From Pelagibacterium halotolerans B2 (lineage in GTDB: Bacteria; Pseudomonadota; Alphaproteobacteria; Rhizobiales; Devosiaceae), in NCBI RefSeq assembly GCF_000230555.1, contig NC_016078.1:1984001-2048000 (forward strand): a DNA stretch of 64,000 nucleotides, given 5' to 3'. Shown in pieces: positions 8,740 to 17,928 of the stretch. Position numbers and translations under genes: made by a program. How positions within the stretch are numbered: position 1 is the first letter of the stretch; the number at the start of each line of letters is the position of its first letter. Below the pieces are notes generated by a model, which was not told where the DNA came from, made no database searches, and saw only the letters and a list, made by a program, of their open reading frames with translations.

Positions 8740-9855
8740 TCAGGCCACCGCCTCTTCCTGACGGCGGCGGAAGGAATGAGACCGCCACAGATCGAAAATG
8801 CCCGACGCCTCGTCCTCGCTCAGCGCTTCGTAGCGTCTGCGCACATTGACGATATCGGCGCGGCTCGGCAGGTCGCGCCAGGGAAGCACCGTAACGACGG
8901 CCTCGAACAGATCGGCATCGAGCCCTATGGCCCGCGCCGCCACCGTAAAGGCGACATAGTCCTGCATCGCCAGCCACTTTACCACGATCTCGGGGCGTAC
9001 CTCGAGCAGCATGGTGAGCCCGGCGGCCGTGTGATGACCATAGCCGAACCGCGTGAACCGATGCAGCGCCTTGAGATCGAACCGCCGCCGGTCTGCAAGC
9101 GCTTTCACCTGGTTCCAGGCCAGTTTCCATTCCTGTGAGGAAAACCCTGCCTGGTTCTTAATCCGGTTGTACACAACCGCTTGCACTCGCGAAGCCGTTC
9201 CCGGATTCTCGGCCCGCGAAAAAATGCCGATATCCTCAAGCGCCGACATTCCGGCGGTCGAGACCTCGGCACGAACCTCGGCCCAATCGATGTCCTTGCG
9301 GCCGCGAAGCAGTTGGGCAAATGCCTGGCTCTCATGGGCCCGCTGCGCGATCCGATCGACGGTGCGATAGGTGATTTCGGCTCGCGCATTGCTCAGCAGG
9401 CGCGTAACAGAGGGCTCTCCCCCGAACTTTGCAATGGCTTCCCCCACGCGCCCCGCCAGCCCCTTCCGGCTCGCAATTGCGATCCGATGGGATTCCGAAC
9501 GCTGCTCGACGATCTCGATAAGGTCGTCGTCGGAAAGCACCTGCGAGAACTCGAGAAGCGATGCCGCCACCTCGATGACATCGTTGGCGAGCTTGAGCAC
9601 GACCGATCCCGGGGCCCGCTCGAGTGGCGCCAACAGTTTGGCGACATGCTCACGCGCTTCGACTTCGACGATGTCGGCGAGCTGGCACAGCACCTCGTCA
9701 TACTGCGCGACCTGCTCGTCGTCGCATCTGTCCGAGACATAGGAGAACAATTGCGCCAGGTTGCGGATCAGGTGATCGCGTTCGCCCGCATCGGCCTCGC
9801 CATTCAGAACCCTGAAATTTGCAAACGCCCGCACGCTTTCGGTTGCTTCGGTCAT
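8740..9855 (-). CDS. DUF2336 domain-containing protein
   Basis: About 371 residues, almost wholly alpha-helical, resembling HEAT-like repeats. Characteristic stretches include VSDRCDDEQVAQYDEVLCQLAD near the N-terminus, ARAEITYRTVDRIAQRAHES in the middle, and a C-terminal VRRRYEALSEDEASGIFDLW. This matches DUF2336, a family common in Alphaproteobacteria with no established biochemical role. An upstream start exists at 9882, but ATG 9855 (MTEATES) has GGGGAGAA at a good distance and is preferred. It stands alone on the minus strand, upstream of the ArsR-metF unit. Confidence 0.85.
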   Translation of the reverse strand: MTEATESVRAFANFRVLNGEADAGERDHLIRNLAQLFSYVSDRCDDEQVAQYDEVLCQLADIVEVEAREHVAKLLAPLERAPGSVVLKLANDVIEVAASLLEFSQVLSDDDLIEIVEQRSESHRIAIASRKGLAGRVGEAIAKFGGEPSVTRLLSNARAEITYRTVDRIAQRAHESQAFAQLLRGRKDIDWAEVRAEVSTAGMSALEDIGIFSRAENPGTASRVQAVVYNRIKNQAGFSSQEWKLAWNQVKALADRRRFDLKALHRFTRFGYGHHTAAGLTMLLEVRPEIVVKWLAMQDYVAFTVAARAIGLDADLFEAVVTVLPWRDLPSRADIVNVRRRYEALSEDEASGIFDLWRSHSFRRRQEEAVA

Positions 9856-9968
9856 GATGTTCTCCCCGGCTGATTGCCGCATATTTCGCCAACCTATCGG
9901 GAGCGTCTTTTCGGGGCGCTGAATTCATCAAGACATATTTGAATAAAAAGCTAGGTATTTTCCCGTAC

Positions 9969-10004
9969 CCAAAAAAAAGGCCCGGCGCTTGAGAGCCGGA
10001 CCCC
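9969..10004 (-). terminator. Intrinsic terminator of katA
   Basis: On the minus strand a GC-rich hairpin (GTCCGGC / GCCGGGC with one G-U pair, 8-nt loop) is followed at once by a run of T residues. It lies about 25 nt past the katA stop. Confidence 0.8.
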
Positions 10005-10029
10005 AGGGTTTCGAGTGATGGCGTGAACC

Positions 10030-11511
10030 TTATTCCGCTGCCGAGATCGCCGCCGGGCGATCGTCCTTGCTCGCTGCCAGCGCTGCGCGAACACCCGCGC
10101 CATAATCGGGGTGAACCTGATCGAACAGCTTGCACTGGCGTTCCTTGATCTCGTCGGGCGCGTCGCTCATTGCTGCTGCGATATTGGAGAACAAGCGCTG
10201 CTTCTGCCCATCGTCGAACAGGTTGAACAGGGCCCGCGGCTGGCTGAAATCATCATTGCCTTCGCGGTGGTTGTACCTGTCCGCATCGCCCGAAATCTTC
10301 AGCGGCGGCTCCTGAACCGATTTGTCCTCGGCCGGCCCGTTCATGCTGTTGGGCTCGTAATAGGCATCGGGATTGCCCGTCTTGATGCCGCCATAGAAAT
10401 TCATCTGGCCATCGCGGTGATAGTGATGCACGGGGCACTTGGGGGCATTAACCGGAAGCGCCTCGTAATGCGTTCCCAGACGATAGCGGTGGGCGTCGGC
10501 ATATGAGAAAACACGCGCCTGCAGCATCTTGTCGGGCGAATGCCCGATCCCGGGAACGATGTTGGACGGCGAGAACGCAACCTGCTCGATTTCGGAGAAA
10601 TAGTTCTCGGCGTTGCGGTTGAGTTCGAGCACGCCGATCTCGATGGGCGGATACTCGCCATGCGGCCAAACCTTGGTGAGGTCGAACGGGTTGTAGGAGG
10701 TCTTTTCCGCGTCCGCCTCGGGCATGATCTGCACCTGGACGGTCCACTTGGGAAACTCGCCCTTCTCGATCGCTCCGAAAAGCTCTTCCTGATAGCTTTC
10801 ACGGGTCGAGCCGATGACCTTCTCGGCCTGTTCATTGGTATAGTGCTTGTGGCCCTGCTGGGTCTTGAAGTGGAACTTCACCCAGAACCGCTCACCGGCA
10901 TCATTCCAGAACGAATAGGTGTGGCTCCCGTACCCGTTCATGAACATCGGCGCCACAGGCAAGCCGCGATCGCTCATCAGGATCGTCACCTGGTGCAGGC
11001 TTTCGGGAGAAAGCGACCAGAAATCCCACATCGCCGTCGCAGAACGCAGATTTGTCTTGGGATGACGCTTCTGGGTGTGGATGAAATCGGGGAATTTCAG
11101 CGGATCGCGAACGAAGAACACCGGAGTATTGTTGCCCACGAGGTCCCAATTGCCCTCTTCGGTGTAGAACTTGATGGCAAAGCCGCGCACGTCGCGCTCG
11201 GCATCCGCGGCGCCCAACTCGCCCGCAACGGTCGAAAAGCGCAGGATCAGCGGCGTTTCAGCGCCCGGCTGCAGCGCCTTGGCGCGGGTGTATTTCGAAA
11301 TGTCGCCGGTGATCTTGAGCGTGCCGTGAGCACCCCAGCCCTTGGCATGCACCACGCGCTCTGGAATGCGCTCACGGTTCTGGTGCGCCAGCTTTTCGAT
11401 AAGCTGATAATCCTGCATCAGCACCGGGCCGCGCGGGCCCGCGGTGATCGAATTCTGGTTGTCGGGAACCGGCGCCCCGGCGCTGGTCGTCATTGTCGGT
11501 TTGTCGGACAT
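10030..11511 (-). CDS. katA: Monofunctional heme catalase
   Basis: Decomposes hydrogen peroxide to water and oxygen in the cytoplasm. It has 493 residues, typical of small-subunit catalases. The distal histidine region reads [14 protein letters not shown], the distal Asn lies in [16 protein letters not shown], and the proximal heme-ligand Tyr in [19 protein letters not shown]-site and family features such as QKRHPKTNL are present. It is divergent from oxyR across a 124-nt intergenic region, so peroxide-responsive control by OxyR is very likely. An intrinsic terminator follows. Confidence 0.96.
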   Translation of the reverse strand: MSDKPTMTTSAGAPVPDNQNSITAGPRGPVLMQDYQLIEKLAHQNRERIPERVVHAKGWGAHGTLKITGDISKYTRAKALQPGAETPLILRFSTVAGELGAADAERDVRGFAIKFYTEEGNWDLVGNNTPVFFVRDPLKFPDFIHTQKRHPKTNLRSATAMWDFWSLSPESLHQVTILMSDRGLPVAPMFMNGYGSHTYSFWNDAGERFWVKFHFKTQQGHKHYTNEQAEKVIGSTRESYQEELFGAIEKGEFPKWTVQVQIMPEADAEKTSYNPFDLTKVWPHGEYPPIEIGVLELNRNAENYFSEIEQVAFSPSNIVPGIGHSPDKMLQARVFSYADAHRYRLGTHYEALPVNAPKCPVHHYHRDGQMNFYGGIKTGNPDAYYEPNSMNGPAEDKSVQEPPLKISGDADRYNHREGNDDFSQPRALFNLFDDGQKQRLFSNIAAAMSDAPDEIKERQCKLFDQVHPDYGAGVRAALAASKDDRPAAISAAE

Positions 11512-11635
11512 GAGGCCTCCTAGTTTGTATCGATTCTAAAGAGATGGCCTTTCCTAGCGCCAGTGCGTCAATCATGCAAATTGATAAAACTGACAATTCT
11601 GATAATAATAACTAATCGAGCTCTTAAGGCCACCT
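11512..11635. promoter_or_regulatory. katA-oxyR divergent promoter region
   Basis: 124 nt with a markedly AT-rich core (about 11575-11625) between the two starts. It must hold the katA promoter and probably an OxyR site overlapping the oxyR promoter, the usual layout for this pair. I could not place a convincing OxyR tetrad motif. Confidence 0.5.
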
Positions 11636-12553
11636 ATGCATACCATCACCCTGCGCCAGCTTCATTACGCGCAAACGATTGCCGAGGAAGGCCATTTCGG
11701 TCGCGCCGCCCAACGCTGCCACGTCACCCAACCCGCGCTGTCCCAGCAAATTCGCCTGCTTGAAGATCGTTGCCAGACCCAGATTTTCGACAGGCTCGGC
11801 AAGACCGTGACATTGACCCCCTTTGGCCGCGAACTCCTGGTCCATGCCGGTCGCGTTCTGAGCGCCGCCGTCGATCTCGAAACGTTTGCCGACATGGCGG
11901 CGGGACAGCCCGCCCGCCCCTTGCGTTTCGGATTGATCCCCACTGTCGCTCCCTATCTGCTCCCCGAGATTCTGCCGGCATTGACAGATGGCCTCAATGA
12001 TATCCGCTTTTCGATCAGCGAGGGTAAGACCGAGCGGCTTTTGACGGCATTAAGCGAGGGCGACCTCGACATTGCGCTGATCGCCACGGAAACCGACCGC
12101 TCCAACCTCATTTCGACCGCCCTGTTTGCCGATCCGTTCGTCCTCGCCACCCGGCATGGCACCGAGCTGCCCGATCCCGTCAGTCTCGCCAACCTGCCGC
12201 GAGACAAGTTCCTGCTGCTCGAAGAGGGCCATTGCCTGCGCGACCAGATGGTCGATGCCTGCGCCCTCAAGCCCGATATGCAGGGCCGCACTTTCGCCGC
12301 CACATCGCTGACCACAATTTTGGAACTGGTCGCAAATGGCTATGGCGTCACCCTTCTCCCCACCATCAGCCTGCGTCGCGAGGAACACAACAAGCGCATC
12401 CAATTCCATACCCTCGGCGCCCCCGGTGCGGCCCGCATCCTCCGGCTGGTCTGGCGTGCCAATTCGCCGTACGAGGCGCTCTATCGCAGCATCGCGGAGA
12501 TTTTGACCAAGGTTGGACAAGCCAGCCTGCGCACTGACCTGCAACCGGTTTAG
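11636..12553 (+). CDS. oxyR: Hydrogen peroxide-inducible transcriptional activator OxyR
   Basis: A 305-residue LysR-type regulator. An N-terminal winged helix (LRQLHYAQTIAEEGHFGRAA, TQPALSQQIRLLE) is followed by the regulatory domain. The redox cysteines are present with the OxyR spacing in GHCLRDQMVDAC, nine residues apart like Cys199 and Cys208 of the E. coli protein. This separates it from other LysR members. It is divergent from katA, its expected target. Its stop codon overlaps the converging rarD stop by 4 bp. Confidence 0.95.
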   Translation: MHTITLRQLHYAQTIAEEGHFGRAAQRCHVTQPALSQQIRLLEDRCQTQIFDRLGKTVTLTPFGRELLVHAGRVLSAAVDLETFADMAAGQPARPLRFGLIPTVAPYLLPEILPALTDGLNDIRFSISEGKTERLLTALSEGDLDIALIATETDRSNLISTALFADPFVLATRHGTELPDPVSLANLPRDKFLLLEEGHCLRDQMVDACALKPDMQGRTFAATSLTTILELVANGYGVTLLPTISLRREEHNKRIQFHTLGAPGAARILRLVWRANSPYEALYRSIAEILTKVGQASLRTDLQPV

Positions 12554-13494
12554 GCGGGTTTGGGCCCGCGTCCCCGCCAGGAGCCATAGGAAAATACCGC
12601 CAGCGACATCCAGATCAGCGCAAAGCTGAACAGTCTGGCGGGCGACAGATCTTCGCCGAAAACGAAAACCGCCGCCGCGAACTGTAGCGATGGCGCGATG
12701 TATTGAAACATGCCGATTGTCGATAGCCGCAATTGCCGGGCCGCAAAGGCGAACATGACCAGAGGCACCGCCGTCATCGGACCGGTCATCACCAGAAACA
12801 GTGTGGTGGTGGGATCGGCGTAGAAATCGGGCGCCGGCCCGGTCAGCAGATAAAGGATATAAGCAGCGCTGATCGGAATGAGAACGAGCGTCTCGATGGC
12901 CAGCCCCGCCGCCGAGCCCACATCGACGGTTTTGCGCACATAGCCATAAAAGGCAAAAGTCAGCGCCAGCGCCAGCGAAACCCACGGCACGCTGCCCAGG
13001 CCGACGGCCTGAATGGCTATGGCAACAACGGCAATGGCAATGGCGAGTGCTTGCGTCCGGCTGAGCTTTTCCGACAGCAGCACCATGCCGATCGCCACGC
13101 TGACCAGCGGATTGATGAAATAGCCAAAGCTCACTTCGAGCACATGGTTGTTGCCCACCGCCCAAACGAAAATGAGCCAGTTGCCGGCAATCAGAACAGC
13201 CGAAACGCACATCAACAAGACGGTGCGCCTGTCCTTGAGCGCGGCCCGGACCCCGCCGAACTGATGGCGGAAATAAAGAATGGCCACCACAAAAAACAGC
13301 GAGCACAGGATACGGTTCGCCACCACGCCGACCGGATCGACATGTTCGAGCAGCTTGAAAAACAGCGGCAGCACGCCCCAGATCGTATAGGTCGCCAACG
13401 CGGCCAGGACACCCAGGCGCACATTTTCGTCCGGCCCGGTGGGACGGGGAGACCGCACGCCCTTGGCGGCGGGAGCGCCTTCGATCGATGTCAT
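12550..13494 (-). CDS. rarD: EamA/RarD-type drug/metabolite transporter
   Basis: A 314-residue integral membrane protein with about ten hydrophobic segments in two EamA halves. N-terminal LATYTIWGVLPLFFKLL and the central GNWLIFVWAVGNNHVLEVSLGYFI-type stretch (here SFGYFINPL) are characteristic of the RarD subfamily. Substrate unknown; RarD is named for a chloramphenicol-related phenotype. It converges on oxyR with a 4-bp stop overlap, so transcription of the two probably interferes at the 3' ends. The family is sure, the symbol less so. Confidence 0.88.
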   Translation of the reverse strand: MTSIEGAPAAKGVRSPRPTGPDENVRLGVLAALATYTIWGVLPLFFKLLEHVDPVGVVANRILCSLFFVVAILYFRHQFGGVRAALKDRRTVLLMCVSAVLIAGNWLIFVWAVGNNHVLEVSFGYFINPLVSVAIGMVLLSEKLSRTQALAIAIAVVAIAIQAVGLGSVPWVSLALALTFAFYGYVRKTVDVGSAAGLAIETLVLIPISAAYILYLLTGPAPDFYADPTTTLFLVMTGPMTAVPLVMFAFAARQLRLSTIGMFQYIAPSLQFAAAVFVFGEDLSPARLFSFALIWMSLAVFSYGSWRGRGPKPA

Positions 13495-13579
13495 GGGGAG
13501 GCCTTTGAACCGGGAGTTGCAGGCGCCAGACTATGCCGCCAACCGCCCACACACCAGCAAGAGTTTGTGATCGGTTCGA

Positions 13580-14413
13580 TCACTCCTCATTGTCCGCCTG
13601 CCCCGTCACCATGCCGAGAAATTCGAGCAGCAGCGGATTGAACAGATCGGGACGCTCGAGGCTGGGCAGATGCGCAGTGCCCTCGATCACCACGGCAAAG
13701 GCGTTCTCCATCTCTTCGGACAGATCGTCGTGGCGGTTGACGATATGGGGGAAATCGAGGTCGCCCGCCACCAAGAGAGCGGGGGTATCGATCTCGCTTA
13801 TACGGTCGATGGCGGGCTCGGGCTTGTCCTCACGCGTCATCTCGCTCTTGCGCAATATATTCCCGTTCATTGCCTGAAACAGCGCCCGCACTTCGCCTTT
13901 CACGCGCCCGCTTTCCGAAAGCGGCCCATCGAGCCAGGCATGGGTATCGACCGCGTTGATCGCATCGACATCACCGCTTTCCTCCACCGCCTCCATGGCG
14001 TTGGCAATCTGCATGATTTCCGGCGGAAGGTGGGGCACCCTGGCCCCGCTGATCGAGGTGCCCACAAGCACCAGCCCCGCCGTCCGCTCGGGATTGGCCA
14101 GAGCGAAATCGATGGCCAGCGCCCCGCCCATCGAACACCCCACAAGCACCGCCGCATGGACGTCCAGCGCGTCGAGCACCGCTTCGAGATCTTCGAGATG
14201 GGAAAACCCTTCGTCGGGCGAGGTCGTGTCCCCGAACCCCCGCCGGTCATAGGCAATGCCCCAGAACCCCGCTTCCGCCACCGCCTCGACCTGGTTGGTC
14301 CACATGCGCCGGTCACAAACCCCCGCATGCAGGAACACCACAGGAATCCCCTCCCCGGCTTCGATGCCGGTGAAGACGGCGTCGTCGATTTCGAGGGTAA
14401 ATTGATGTGGCAT
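13580..14413 (-). CDS. Alpha/beta hydrolase
   Basis: 277 residues of the alpha/beta hydrolase fold. The oxyanion/HG-type motif is VFLHAGVCD, the nucleophile elbow GCSMGG (Ser about 93), the catalytic Asp lies in GDLDFPHI and the His in GTAHLPSLE. The sequence resembles 3-oxoadipate enol-lactonase and related C-C or ester hydrolases, but nothing nearby fixes the substrate. It stands as a single gene next to the restriction-modification island. Confidence 0.85.
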   Translation of the reverse strand: MPHQFTLEIDDAVFTGIEAGEGIPVVFLHAGVCDRRMWTNQVEAVAEAGFWGIAYDRRGFGDTTSPDEGFSHLEDLEAVLDALDVHAAVLVGCSMGGALAIDFALANPERTAGLVLVGTSISGARVPHLPPEIMQIANAMEAVEESGDVDAINAVDTHAWLDGPLSESGRVKGEVRALFQAMNGNILRKSEMTREDKPEPAIDRISEIDTPALLVAGDLDFPHIVNRHDDLSEEMENAFAVVIEGTAHLPSLERPDLFNPLLLEFLGMVTGQADNEE

Positions 14414-14542
14414 TTGCTGGAGGACTCCGACTCGGGTAACCGTACCTTCATATAATTCATATGAAAGTGTCTGTTAACAAAACCGGTTCACAGTTGTTCC
14501 TGTTCTGTTCTTCGCATATGGTTATAACCCGGAGGGCTGACC
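14414..14542. promoter_or_regulatory. Promoter region at the left edge of the restriction-modification pair
   Basis: About 130 nt, AT-rich in the middle, with a 10-bp palindrome TTCATATGAA near 14455. A Shine-Dalgarno GGAGGG sits just before the methylase start. No controller-protein gene is present, so any site here would be read by the host or by the methylase itself. Confidence 0.4.
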
Positions 14543-15190
14543 ATGAACGTGCATTTCACCGACAACGCAACCGACACAACAAACGATTTTCGCAAAAAGT
14601 TGGCCGGAAATCGATACCGAACCATTCTCGCCGATCCGCCTTGGCGCTTTATGAATCGCACAGGCAAAGTTGCACCGGAGCATCGCCGGCTATCGCGCTA
14701 TGGCACAATGTCAACCGACGAAATCTGCGAGCTTCCATTACCCGAGGTTACAACCGAGACCGCCCACTTGTACCTCTGGGTGCCGAACGCTTTGCTGCCC
14801 GACGGGTTGCGGGTACTTGATGCCTGGGGCTTCCAGTACAAGGCTAACATTGTCTGGCACAAAGTCCGCAAAGATGGCGGCTCCGATGGACGTGGCGTAG
14901 GTTTTTACTTCCGCAATGTCACTGAGCTTCTTCTGTTCGGTGTGAGGGGTAAAAAAGCTCGTACAGAGGCCCCGGGACGTAGCCAAGTCAACTATATGTC
15001 TTCGCGGAAGCGCGAACATTCGCGCAAGCCTGACGAACAGTACGAGTTGATCGAAAGCTGCTCGAAAGGTCCGTATCTCGAATTGTTCGCCCGTGGTACC
15101 AGAGCCAATTGGACCTATTGGGGCAATCAGGCCGATGAAAGCTACAAGCCCAATTGGGCGACCTATCCTTACAACTCGGCGGCGGAATGA
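14543..15190 (+). CDS. MT-A70 family adenine DNA methyltransferase
   Basis: 215 residues with the MT-A70 catalytic motif DPPW (ILADPPWRF, residues about 31-39), the LYLWVPNALL strand and VWHKVRKDGG. These enzymes make N6-methyladenine, and bacterial members are DNA methylases. It overlaps the downstream gene by 4 nt (ATGA), and that gene looks like a BglII-type endonuclease, so this is most likely the protective methylase of a type II system. Base composition is less GC-rich than the neighbours, suggesting transfer. Confidence 0.9.
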   Translation: MNVHFTDNATDTTNDFRKKLAGNRYRTILADPPWRFMNRTGKVAPEHRRLSRYGTMSTDEICELPLPEVTTETAHLYLWVPNALLPDGLRVLDAWGFQYKANIVWHKVRKDGGSDGRGVGFYFRNVTELLLFGVRGKKARTEAPGRSQVNYMSSRKREHSRKPDEQYELIESCSKGPYLELFARGTRANWTYWGNQADESYKPNWATYPYNSAAE

Positions 15191-15798
15191 CTGGCCTTCC
15201 CAAAATTGATCTTATCGATGGATGGGATTGTTACGATTGGCGCAATGCCCAAACGATTTTGGAGCATGGTCACTCGGCGGAATGGGCGGATATCCTAGAG
15301 GTGCTAAAGGCATTTCGGCTTCCCCATTCCGAGATTGCAGCCAAAGGCGGGAACAAGACCGAAACCGCCTCGGCCATTGATTCAAAGCTGTATGCCCTAG
15401 GCTGGGTTGAGAAAAAATTCGAAACCAAGATCGTCGTAGACGGTGTCGAGAGTGAAAGTCCAACGCACAAAGTTGACTGCTTCAAGGGCAAAATTGCGTT
15501 GGAGGTCGAATGGAACAACAAAGATCCATTCTATGATCGCGATCTAAATAACTTCCGCCTTCTTTATGATTTGAGGGTTAGCGATGTAGGAGTGATGGTA
15601 ACTCGGTCTACCCAATTGCAAAAATGGCTCCACGCCAATCGCAAAAAATTTGGCCGTGATTCCAGTACCTTCGGCGGTTCGACAACCCATTTTGATAAGC
15701 TGGAACCTCGCATTCTAGGCGGCGGCGCTGGCGGATGCCCAATGTTGGTGTTTGCAATGACGCCAGCGCTCTATCTTGATGATAGAATATCGACCTAA
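15187..15798 (+). CDS. BglII/BstYI-like type II restriction endonuclease
   Basis: 203 residues. The block HKVDCFKGKIALEVEWNNKD gives D-x8-E-x-E, the same spacing as the BglII active site D84...E93-x-Q95 with the last residue changed to Glu. The following NNKDPFYDRDLNNFRLLYDL is also typical of this group. Start ATG 15187 overlaps the methylase stop. Relatives cut AGATCT or RGATCY, so a GATC-containing site is a reasonable inference, not shown. AT-richer codon use than flanking genes points to acquisition. Confidence 0.85.
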   Translation: MTGLPKIDLIDGWDCYDWRNAQTILEHGHSAEWADILEVLKAFRLPHSEIAAKGGNKTETASAIDSKLYALGWVEKKFETKIVVDGVESESPTHKVDCFKGKIALEVEWNNKDPFYDRDLNNFRLLYDLRVSDVGVMVTRSTQLQKWLHANRKKFGRDSSTFGGSTTHFDKLEPRILGGGAGGCPMLVFAMTPALYLDDRIST

Positions 15799-15803
15799 TC
15801 GAT

Positions 15804-17459
15804 TCACCGCGTCAGCGGCTTGTAGCTCACGCGCTTGGGATTGACCGAATCCGGGCCGAGCCGCCGCACCTTGTCGGCCTCGTAATCCTGGAAATTGCCC
15901 TCGAACCATTCCACATGGCTGTCGCCTTCGAACGCCAGGATGTGGGTGGCAAGCCGATCGAGGAACATGCGGTCGTGCGAGATGATGACGGCGCAGCCGG
16001 CGAATTCCTCAAGCGCCTCTTCCAGCGCGGCGAGGGTTTCAGTGTCCAGATCGTTGGTCGGTTCGTCGAGCAGCAGGACATTGGCCCCCGATTTGAGCAT
16101 CTTGGCCAGATGCACGCGGTTGCGCTGTCCGCCCGAAAGCGTGCCGACAGGCTGTTGCTGGTCGCCGCCCTTGAAGTTGAAGGACGAGGTGTAAGCGCGT
16201 GAATTGACTTCACGTTTGCCCAGCTTGATGATGTCGTTGCCGCCCGAGATTTCCTCCCAGACGCTCTTTTTGGGATCGAGACTGTCCCGGCTCTGGTCGA
16301 CATAGCCCATGTGGACGGTTTCTCCGACCGTAACCGAGCCTTCATCGGGCTGCTCCTGCCCCGTCAGCATCTTGAACAGCGTGGTCTTGCCCGCGCCGTT
16401 CGGCCCGATCACGCCAACGATGCCACCTGGCGGCAGCTTGAAGCTCAGCCCGTCGATCAGCAGCCGGTCGCCAAAGCCCTTCTTGACGCCGTCGATGTCG
16501 ATGACGTTCTGGCCCAGCCGCTCGCCGGGCGGAATGATGATCTGGGCGGTGTTGGACTGGGTCCGCGCCTCGTTGATCTTGACCAGTTCGTCATAGGCCC
16601 GGATACGCGCCTTGGACTTTGTCTGGCGCGCCTGGGGCGATTGGCCAAGCCATTCCTTTTCGCGCTCCAGCACTTTCGAGCGCGCCTGATCCTCGCTCTT
16701 TTCCTGCGCCATGCGCTTGGCCTTGGCCGTCAGGTAAGCCGTGTAATTGCCCTCATAGGGAATGCCGCGCCCACGGTCGAGCTCCAGAATCCAGCCCGTC
16801 ACGTTGTCGAGGAAGTAGCGGTCGTGGGTGATGATGAGCACGGCGCCGGGATATTCGCGCAGGTGCTTTTCCAGCCAGGCCGTGGTTTCGGCGTCCAGAT
16901 GGTTGGTCGGTTCGTCCAGCAGCAGAAGGTCGGGCTGGCTGAGCAGAAGCTGGCACAGCGCCACGCGGCGCTTTTCACCGCCCGAAAGATTGGTGACGCT
17001 GGCATCCCCCGGCGGGCAGCGCAGCGCGTCCATCGCCATTTCCACCTTGGAATCGAGATCCCAGAGATCGTCGGCGTCGATCTGGTCCTGGAGCTTGGCC
17101 GCTTCGTCCGCCGTCTCGTCGGAATAGTCCATCATCAATTCATTGTAACGATCGAGAATGGCCTGCTTTTCCTTGACCCCGATCATGACGTTACCCTTGA
17201 CGTCGAGCTTTTCGTCGAGTTGGGGCTCCTGGGGAAGATAGCCCACCGTCGCGCCATCGGCCGCCCAGGCCTCGCCGGTAAACTCGGTATCGATCCCGGC
17301 CATGATTTTGAGAAGCGTCGATTTACCCGCCCCGTTCGGCCCGAGAATGCCGATCTTGGCATCGGGGTAGAACGAGAGGTTCATGTTGTCGATGACCTTC
17401 TTCCCGCCGGAATAGGCCTTGGACATGCCGTGCATATGATAGATGAATTGACGCGCCAT
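15804..17459 (-). CDS. ettA: Energy-dependent translational throttle protein EttA
   Basis: An ABC-F ATPase that binds the ribosomal E site and gates the first elongation steps according to the ATP/ADP ratio. It has 551 residues, matching the family. Two ABC modules are seen: Walker A GPNGAGKST at about residues 40-48 and again near 353, signatures NLSGGEKRRVAL and TLSGGQRNRVHL, and Walker B LLLLDEPTNHLD and LLLDEPTNDLD. The linker between them contains SPQARQTKSKARI. No membrane segments. A well-formed promoter lies 48-76 nt upstream of the start. Confidence 0.95.
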   Translation of the reverse strand: MARQFIYHMHGMSKAYSGGKKVIDNMNLSFYPDAKIGILGPNGAGKSTLLKIMAGIDTEFTGEAWAADGATVGYLPQEPQLDEKLDVKGNVMIGVKEKQAILDRYNELMMDYSDETADEAAKLQDQIDADDLWDLDSKVEMAMDALRCPPGDASVTNLSGGEKRRVALCQLLLSQPDLLLLDEPTNHLDAETTAWLEKHLREYPGAVLIITHDRYFLDNVTGWILELDRGRGIPYEGNYTAYLTAKAKRMAQEKSEDQARSKVLEREKEWLGQSPQARQTKSKARIRAYDELVKINEARTQSNTAQIIIPPGERLGQNVIDIDGVKKGFGDRLLIDGLSFKLPPGGIVGVIGPNGAGKTTLFKMLTGQEQPDEGSVTVGETVHMGYVDQSRDSLDPKKSVWEEISGGNDIIKLGKREVNSRAYTSSFNFKGGDQQQPVGTLSGGQRNRVHLAKMLKSGANVLLLDEPTNDLDTETLAALEEALEEFAGCAVIISHDRMFLDRLATHILAFEGDSHVEWFEGNFQDYEADKVRRLGPDSVNPKRVSYKPLTR

Positions 17460-17506
17460 AAAGCGGGTGCCTCTTTGGAAATTCGTGTCTCAGAAACTTG
17501 GGGCCG

Positions 17507-17535
17507 TATGTAGGACAAGCCGGAATGCGGTGCAA
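17507..17535 (-). promoter_or_regulatory. Sigma-70-type promoter of ettA
   Basis: On the minus strand -35 TTGCAC and -10 TACATA are separated by 17 nt. The -10 ends 48 nt before the ettA start. The spacing and match are good for an alphaproteobacterial housekeeping promoter. Confidence 0.6.
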
Positions 17536-17928
17536 TGGCCGCGCAAAAACCTCCGACGGCGAGATCGCCTCGGTTTCTGATGGGATAGACGGCATGGGGC
17601 GATGAACGCTCCGCACTGAAATTTGTATATATGAAGCGATCATCGCCCCATGCATCCGGGGTTTTTGGCTTATGGCGGCGTCTCGGGCTGGGGTTTGTCG
17701 GGATGACACCATCGCTGGTGCCTTCCGCGGTGCCCCTCCGGGTTTCCTCGGTACGACGTGGATACCACTCCTCGTCCGGCCATCCGTCCGCTTTGGGCCT
17801 TCCCTGCGGCGACCCGCATGGAACCCGGACCGAACCCGCCCAAACGTTCGTTGCGCTTGCGTCCATATGCGCGGGTTCGTGAAGCCAGTATGGTGGAGGT
17901 CCAGGGTGCGGGGATAAGTGTGAAAAAC
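17536..17928. other. Intergenic stretch with a long inverted repeat
   Basis: About 390 nt between the ettA promoter and the DUF1275 stop. A perfect 14-bp inverted repeat GCATGGGGCGATGA / TCATCGCCCCATGC lies at 17592-17605 and 17640-17653 with a 34-nt AT-rich loop. The remainder (17655-17928) has open frames on both strands, but none has a ribosome-binding site or recognisable product. It reads like a decayed or repetitive sequence. Confidence 0.5.

Noticed and set aside
11575..11635. Explicit OxyR binding tetrad
   Set aside because: The region is AT-rich with several weak half-sites, none with the required regular spacing that I could defend.
17631..17882. 83-codon open frame in the ettA upstream region
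   Set aside because: No ribosome site, no hydrophobic or domain pattern, and an overlapping open frame on the other strand; more likely non-coding repetitive sequence.
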